A stretch of 7,421 bases of DNA from SFWF01 sp045539925 (lineage in GTDB: Bacteria > Bacillota > Clostridia > Oscillospirales > Acutalibacteraceae): NCBI GenBank assembly GCA_045539925.1, contig JAZQGH010000126.1, positions 1-7,421 of the forward strand, given 5' to 3'. A model generated the notes under the pieces. It did not search any database. It saw only the letters and a program-made list of their open reading frames with translations, and was not told the origin of the DNA. Position 1 is the stretch's first letter. Each line of letters starts with the position of its first letter. Positions 4,560-7,421 of the stretch are shown piece by piece. The position numbers and the translations under genes are program-made.

Positions 4560-6731
4560 TCAAAGGGAGGTGTTTCCAGTTCTTGGAGAAGTCTTGTCTT
4601 TCCTTCTACAATTAGGGCAACTTGTGCCTTGTGTGCGGCTTTTTATCTGAGCCCTCCAGTTATGTCCGTTCTGACATATCCACCAAGCATACTGATGACT
4701 TCCCGCAACCACTTCTTCCGGTTCCTTTTTATTCCTTTTATGATCCCACTCCTGTGCTAGAGATGGGTGCGTTGTACATAGATCATTAATTCCTTTTACT
4801 ACAACACGGTTAGCACAACACGGACACCCGCTTTTCTTCCTGGAATGAGCAACTGCCTCCCATCGATACCCACACTTCTTGCATTTCCAATGTATTCTTT
4901 TGTTTGATCCATACGAAACTTGCCATGGCGTCAGGTTTCCGTTTCTCTCGTTGTCCCATTCCTCAATTAGCCAAGGATATCTAACCGCTAAACTTTGGCT
5001 TTTTTCTTGCAAGATAAACTGTTCAAAGATCTTCGCACGGTCTCGGCGAATATCAACATCCGTCGCTGGTAAACCACATAACCGTAGAATACATAGTACT
5101 GTTTCAGCAAGATTCAGGTAATCGCTATTTATGTATTGGTAGTACAACACATCTCCCTCTACCGCAGTTATATCTCCTTCATAAATAACAATCACTCGAA
5201 TGCCTTGGTCTTTGAAAAAGCTGTACTTTTCGTTATCTTGTTTTGTTCGATTTCGATGGTAATATCTACCGTTATACTCTATACCAACATTCAAATCTGG
5301 GAGATATATGTCAAGCTCTCTATTCTTATATTTATATCTGTTTACTGCCGTTGTAGCTTTTGATAGATAATAAAGAAAAACTTGTTCCGGAAAAGATGTG
5401 CTGTGCTCATTGTTACAATACGGACAGCCTCTGCCCGCAGTTCGACTTGAGATTACCGCTTCCCACTCATGGCCTTTTTCACATATCCACCAAATCAAAG
5501 CACTTGATCCGGAAGTAACTTGGTAGGGCGTTAAATCTGCATTTAGCGTAGGGTGCCATTGCTCAGCAATGGCTGGATAATTATCTGCTAAACTACCATT
5601 CTTTATTAAATATGTCTTTTGCCGATTGATTGGGCGTTTCTCTTTAGCACATATTGGGCATCCCCTACCGGATTTCCGATCACTAGGTGTAGCCTGCCAA
5701 CTATGGCCTTTCTCGCAACGCCACCACACTTTTCTATTTGAACCTACTACAATGTCTGACGGCCGTAACTTGTCATTTTTTGAGGGATGCCATTCTTTTG
5801 CAAGGTCAGGATGCGTGGTTGCCAAATCATTTTTTCCTACAACGATTTTCTTATTCGCACATACCGGGCAACCTGTTCGAAGAGACGTACGAGAATAAAT
5901 AGAAGTATTATAAGCCTCTGCACATTCAGGGCATAGCCACCAAACTTTACGGTCACTGTGCGCTGTAACTTGATTGGGTAGCAAACCATTGTTTAAGGTA
6001 GGATGCCATTGGCGGGAAATCTCCGGGTATTTTGATGCCAAGTCATTAAATCCTGCAAGGACGGTTTTTCCTGCACAAACAGGACAATCATTACCTGATA
6101 CACGATTTTGAATTGTAGCTTGCCAAGTGTGACCACATTTTCCAATCCACCATACCTTTTTTCTAGAATTGCCATGGAAATCTCTTGGTTGAAGCGGAAA
6201 GTTTTTTGTATAATCCCACTCAGAATTCAAAGAAGGAAATTCAATTTCCACCGAGCCTCGTTTAGCGATTGTGTTTTGGGTTCTGATTTTGCCACGCTGA
6301 ATATCCATGCAGACCGGGCAACCCGATTTTTTAAGCGCACGATTGATAATTTTGGTTTGCCAACGGTTTCCACAACGCTTGCAAATCCAGTATGCTTTTT
6401 TGTTTGAGCCTGGAAGATACTTATCCGGGCTTAGCTCGTTGTTTTCATAGTCCCACTCTTGCAGTAGGTCCGGATAGGTTGTTGCCAGATCGTTTACTCC
6501 AATAATAGGACGTTTGCCAGCACAATATGGGCAACTTGATTTCATAATTGTCCTATGATCTATTCTTGCGGAAAAATGATGCCCATTTATGCAACGCCAA
6601 CTTGCAGTCTTCGTTGAACCATGAGTAACTTCATTAGGATAAAGATTAATTTTATTGTTCTCTTCCCAGTCCCATTCCGCCATAAGTTGAGCATTATCGA
6701 TCAAGTACTGCTTTTCCATCTTCTCCGCCAT
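4560..6731 (-). CDS. Multi-zinc-ribbon (DUF4379-type) protein with embedded PD-(D/E)XK/Vsr-like nuclease
   Basis: A 723-residue protein made of eight repeats of about 55-75 residues, each E/QW(D/H)...N..L.P..V..GS...WW.C..GH.W.A.I..R...GCP.C. These are treble-clef zinc ribbons of the DUF4379 kind. Metal ligands, numbered from the ATG: C47/H51/C67/C70, C117/C120/C138/C141, C199/H201/C216/C219, C267/C270/C288/C291, C339/H343/C358/C361, C417/H421/C436/C439, C617/C620/C636/C639 and C686/H690/C705/C708. Repeat 3 has Gly197 where the first Cys should be. Between repeats 6 and 7 (about 444-525) lies a nuclease-like fold with FPEQ (E449), ELDIYLPDLNVGIEYNGRYYH (E472, D474, E485, N487, H492) and GIRVIVIYEGD, as in Vsr/DUF559-like restriction-fold enzymes. 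The role, probably DNA binding and cleavage, is inference. The ATG at 6731 is chosen over a GTG at 6740 because AGGAGG (6740-6745) sits 8 nt upstream and overlaps the GTG. The gene is monocistronic, with a promoter at 6761-6788. Confidence 0.9.
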   Translation of the reverse strand: MAEKMEKQYLIDNAQLMAEWDWEENNKINLYPNEVTHGSTKTASWRCINGHHFSARIDHRTIMKSSCPYCAGKRPIIGVNDLATTYPDLLQEWDYENNELSPDKYLPGSNKKAYWICKRCGNRWQTKIINRALKKSGCPVCMDIQRGKIRTQNTIAKRGSVEIEFPSLNSEWDYTKNFPLQPRDFHGNSRKKVWWIGKCGHTWQATIQNRVSGNDCPVCAGKTVLAGFNDLASKYPEISRQWHPTLNNGLLPNQVTAHSDRKVWWLCPECAEAYNTSIYSRTSLRTGCPVCANKKIVVGKNDLATTHPDLAKEWHPSKNDKLRPSDIVVGSNRKVWWRCEKGHSWQATPSDRKSGRGCPICAKEKRPINRQKTYLIKNGSLADNYPAIAEQWHPTLNADLTPYQVTSGSSALIWWICEKGHEWEAVISSRTAGRGCPYCNNEHSTSFPEQVFLYYLSKATTAVNRYKYKNRELDIYLPDLNVGIEYNGRYYHRNRTKQDNEKYSFFKDQGIRVIVIYEGDITAVEGDVLYYQYINSDYLNLAETVLCILRLCGLPATDVDIRRDRAKIFEQFILQEKSQSLAVRYPWLIEEWDNERNGNLTPWQVSYGSNKRIHWKCKKCGYRWEAVAHSRKKSGCPCCANRVVVKGINDLCTTHPSLAQEWDHKRNKKEPEEVVAGSHQYAWWICQNGHNWRAQIKSRTQGTSCPNCRRKDKTSPRTGNTSL

Positions 6732-6760
6732 AACGCTCACCTCCTTATTTTCTTGCGTTA

Positions 6761-6788
6761 ATTATACCACAGCGGCTTAGATTTGCAA
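6761..6788 (-). promoter_or_regulatory. Promoter of the zinc-ribbon nuclease gene
   Basis: On the minus strand TTGCAA (6783-6788) and a perfect TATAAT (6761-6766) are 16 bp apart. The start codon follows after about 30 nt, with AGGAGG between. The TTCGTTACACGG array begins 40 bp upstream of the -35. Confidence 0.8.
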
Positions 6789-6828
6789 CAAAGCGGTGTG
6801 TTGTTTGAAATATTGTTTTATTTAGCTA

Positions 6829-6924
6829 TTCGTTACACGCAGACCCTATTCGCTACACGGAGAGCGCTGTTGGTTACACGGAGCCCTTTATTTAGTTACA
6901 CGGAAGCGGCAATTCGTTACACGG
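6829..6924. repeat. Helically phased TTCGTTACACGG array (five copies)
   Basis: TTCGTTACACGC, TTCGCTACACGG, TTGGTTACACGG, TTAGTTACACGG and TTCGTTACACGG start at 6829, 6849, 6870, 6892 and 6913. The spacings are 20, 21, 22 and 21 bp, with unrelated 8-10 nt spacers. TACACG is invariant. Two-turn spacing puts every site on the same DNA face, as in plasmid iterons, multi-site operators and the terminal repeats of IS21-family elements. The repeat is too short for CRISPR. It lies directly upstream of the nuclease promoter. Confidence 0.9.
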
Positions 6925-6945
6925 CTGAATAAGGGCAATTTCAAA

Positions 6946-7012
6946 GAAATACACATTTCCAAACAGCAGATTTCTGTAAATGTTCTGTTTTTATATAAAA
7001 TATGTGTATTTC
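6946..7012. repeat. Inverted repeat GAAATACACAT, 45-bp spacer
   Basis: GAAATACACAT (6946-6956) and ATGTGTATTTC (7002-7012) are perfect 11-bp inverted repeats. The AT-rich spacer has smaller symmetries (CAGATTTCTG). It may be a hairpin or a pair of protein sites. Confidence 0.6.
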
Positions 7013-7035
7013 CATATCGTTTTGAATGTAAAAAG

Positions 7036-7068
7036 TTCCCGTCTAACTCTATCAAAGTTAGACGGGAA
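7036..7068. terminator. Hairpin with CTATCAA loop, terminator-like
   Basis: A perfect 13-bp stem (7036-7048 with 7056-7068) has the loop CTATCAA. The apical 13 nt (ACT-CTATCAA-AGT) are the same as in the hairpin at 4354-4386, while the lower stem differs with pairing preserved. No strong T-run follows on either strand (AAATG on plus; CTTTTTAC on minus, after AA), so termination would be modest and in the minus direction. Confidence 0.55.
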
Positions 7069-7083
7069 ATGTGGTACACATCG

Positions 7084-7128
7084 ATAGATACGGCTTCACA
7101 ATCCTACGGATTGCGCTTCCGTATCTAT
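7084..7128. repeat. Two-tier hairpin
   Basis: The outer stem ATAGATACGG/CCGTATCTAT (7084-7093 with 7119-7128) encloses an inner CAATCC/GGATTG (7099-7104 with 7108-7113), with a small internal loop between them. Confidence 0.8.
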
Positions 7129-7174
7129 GGACTCTCCCACGGGCTAAAAATTGCTCGCCAGCTCTCATTTTTTA

Positions 7175-7194
7175 CACCAGTGTGCGCACTGGTG
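7175..7194. repeat. CACCAGTG hairpin, copy 1
   Basis: CACCAGTG (7175-7182) and CACTGGTG (7187-7194) form a perfect 8-bp stem with loop TGCG. The same stem recurs at 7328-7347 with loop TTTG. Confidence 0.8.
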
Positions 7195-7227
7195 CCGCCT
7201 TTTCGAGTCCCTCCCGCCCGGAGGGCG

Positions 7228-7270
7228 AAATAAATGAGGGGATACCCCTCGGGTATCCCCTCATTTATTT
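7228..7270. repeat. Perfect 20-bp palindrome with 3-nt loop
   Basis: The arms 7228-7247 and 7251-7270 are perfect reverse complements around CTC. This is the longest stem in the window. It is directly preceded by a smaller CGCCC-GGA-GGGCG hairpin (7215-7227). Both lie inside the CGAGTCCC/GGGACTCG pair. Confidence 0.9.
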
Positions 7271-7295
7271 GGTACGCCGGAAGGGACTCGTTTGC

Positions 7296-7318
7296 ATTTC
7301 TGCCCCTTGGGCAGAAAT
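7296..7318. repeat. ATTTCTGCCC hairpin
   Basis: A perfect 10-bp stem (7296-7305 with 7309-7318) with loop CTT. Confidence 0.8.
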
Positions 7319-7325
7319 AAAGGTA

Positions 7326-7349
7326 GCCACCAGTGTTTGCACTGGTGGC
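7326..7349. repeat. GCCACCAGTG hairpin, copy 2 of the CACCAGTG stem
   Basis: A perfect 10-bp stem (7326-7335 with 7340-7349) with loop TTTG. It contains the same 8-bp core as 7175-7194. Confidence 0.8.
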
Positions 7350-7350
7350 A

Positions 7351-7373
7351 GCAATATGCCACCGGCATATTGC
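7351..7373. repeat. GCAATATGCC hairpin
   Basis: A perfect 10-bp stem (7351-7360 with 7364-7373) with loop ACC. It abuts the previous hairpin with one base between. Confidence 0.8.
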
Positions 7374-7421
7374 ATTTATGATTTTCGAGTCCCTTCCTCT
7401 TTGCATAAATAAAAGACGCAG

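Larger units (their letters stand above)
7084..7397. repeat. Cluster of nested perfect palindromes (no gene)
   Basis: Almost every base belongs to a hairpin. Unit boundaries are listed separately. CGAGTCCC-type arms recur at 7204-7211, 7279-7290 (reverse orientation) and 7386-7397, so the middle arm can pair either leftwards (9 bp, enclosing 7215-7270) or rightwards (12 bp, enclosing 7296-7373). TGCATTT-like words recur between hairpins. Short ORFs on both strands here are by-products of the palindromes. Candidates are a composite of small palindromic intergenic elements or a large structured RNA. I cannot name the family. Confidence 0.8.

Noticed and set aside
4431..4760. 109-residue plus-strand ORF
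   Set aside because: It translates the G-rich repeat array and the antisense of the nuclease gene; no start signals.
6829..6924. CRISPR array
   Set aside because: The repeats are only 12 bp and vary, the spacers are 8-10 nt, and no cas genes are present.
6888..7079. 63-residue minus-strand ORF
   Set aside because: It runs across the repeat array and two palindromes and has no ribosome binding site.
7071..7412. Overlapping ORFs on both strands (113 and 93 residues)
   Set aside because: They are created by the palindromes: both strands are open because the arms are reverse complements. Neither has a ribosome binding site.
6732..7421. tRNA or attachment site in the right-hand non-coding region
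   Set aside because: The hairpins there lack a tRNA cloverleaf with a T-loop or anticodon arm, and no integrase gene is in the window.

Overview
The window looks like chromosomal DNA from a low-GC to mid-GC Gram-positive anaerobe. A gut Clostridia/Oscillospiraceae-type host is my best guess. The evidence is strong AGGAGG-type ribosome binding sites, sigma-A-like promoters, a textbook CIRCE operator in front of an hsp20 gene, and a Firmicutes-style KtrB/TrkH potassium channel. The taxonomic guess is inference.

Layout. Bases 1-915 hold the N-terminal 305 codons of a KtrB/TrkH potassium uptake subunit on the minus strand, cut by the window edge. A divergent intergenic region (916-1136) carries two GTGTTAAG repeats 21 bp apart and promoters both ways. 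It leads into a small HipB-like antitoxin-type regulator on the plus strand (1137-1457) that has no hipA partner beside it. Next comes a regulatory stretch (1458-1720) with an AT-rich palindrome, a perfect CIRCE (HrcA operator) and several alternative 5'-UTR hairpins, then the small heat-shock protein gene hsp20 (1721-2173) and a strong terminator. A minus-strand XRE regulator (2322-2924) follows. After it lies a second, truncated copy of the hsp20 3' end plus its terminator stem (3037-3225, about 95% identical). So the XRE gene sits between a 189-bp direct repeat, which marks an insertion or deletion event.

Bases 3242-4122 appear to be one minus-strand gene of unknown function broken by a frameshift or small deletion. 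An intact N-terminal ORF stops at 3640, and a Cys-rich C-terminal half continues in another frame without a start codon.

The right half (4184-7421) looks like accessory DNA. A 723-residue minus-strand protein (4560-6731) has eight treble-clef zinc-ribbon repeats of the DUF4379 kind, with a PD-(D/E)XK/Vsr-like nuclease domain embedded between repeats 6 and 7. The gene is flanked on each side by a different array of short direct repeats spaced by about two helical turns: GGGGTGCA-type at 4428-4553 and TTCGTTACACGG-type at 6829-6924. Beyond these lie two hairpins with identical 13-nt apices (4354-4386 and 7036-7068). The last 320 bases are almost entirely nested perfect palindromes (7084-7397). 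The phased arrays could be binding sites for the zinc-ribbon protein, remnants of insertion-sequence ends of the IS21 kind, or both. The sequence alone does not decide. No transposase, integrase, tRNA, rRNA or CRISPR array is visible.
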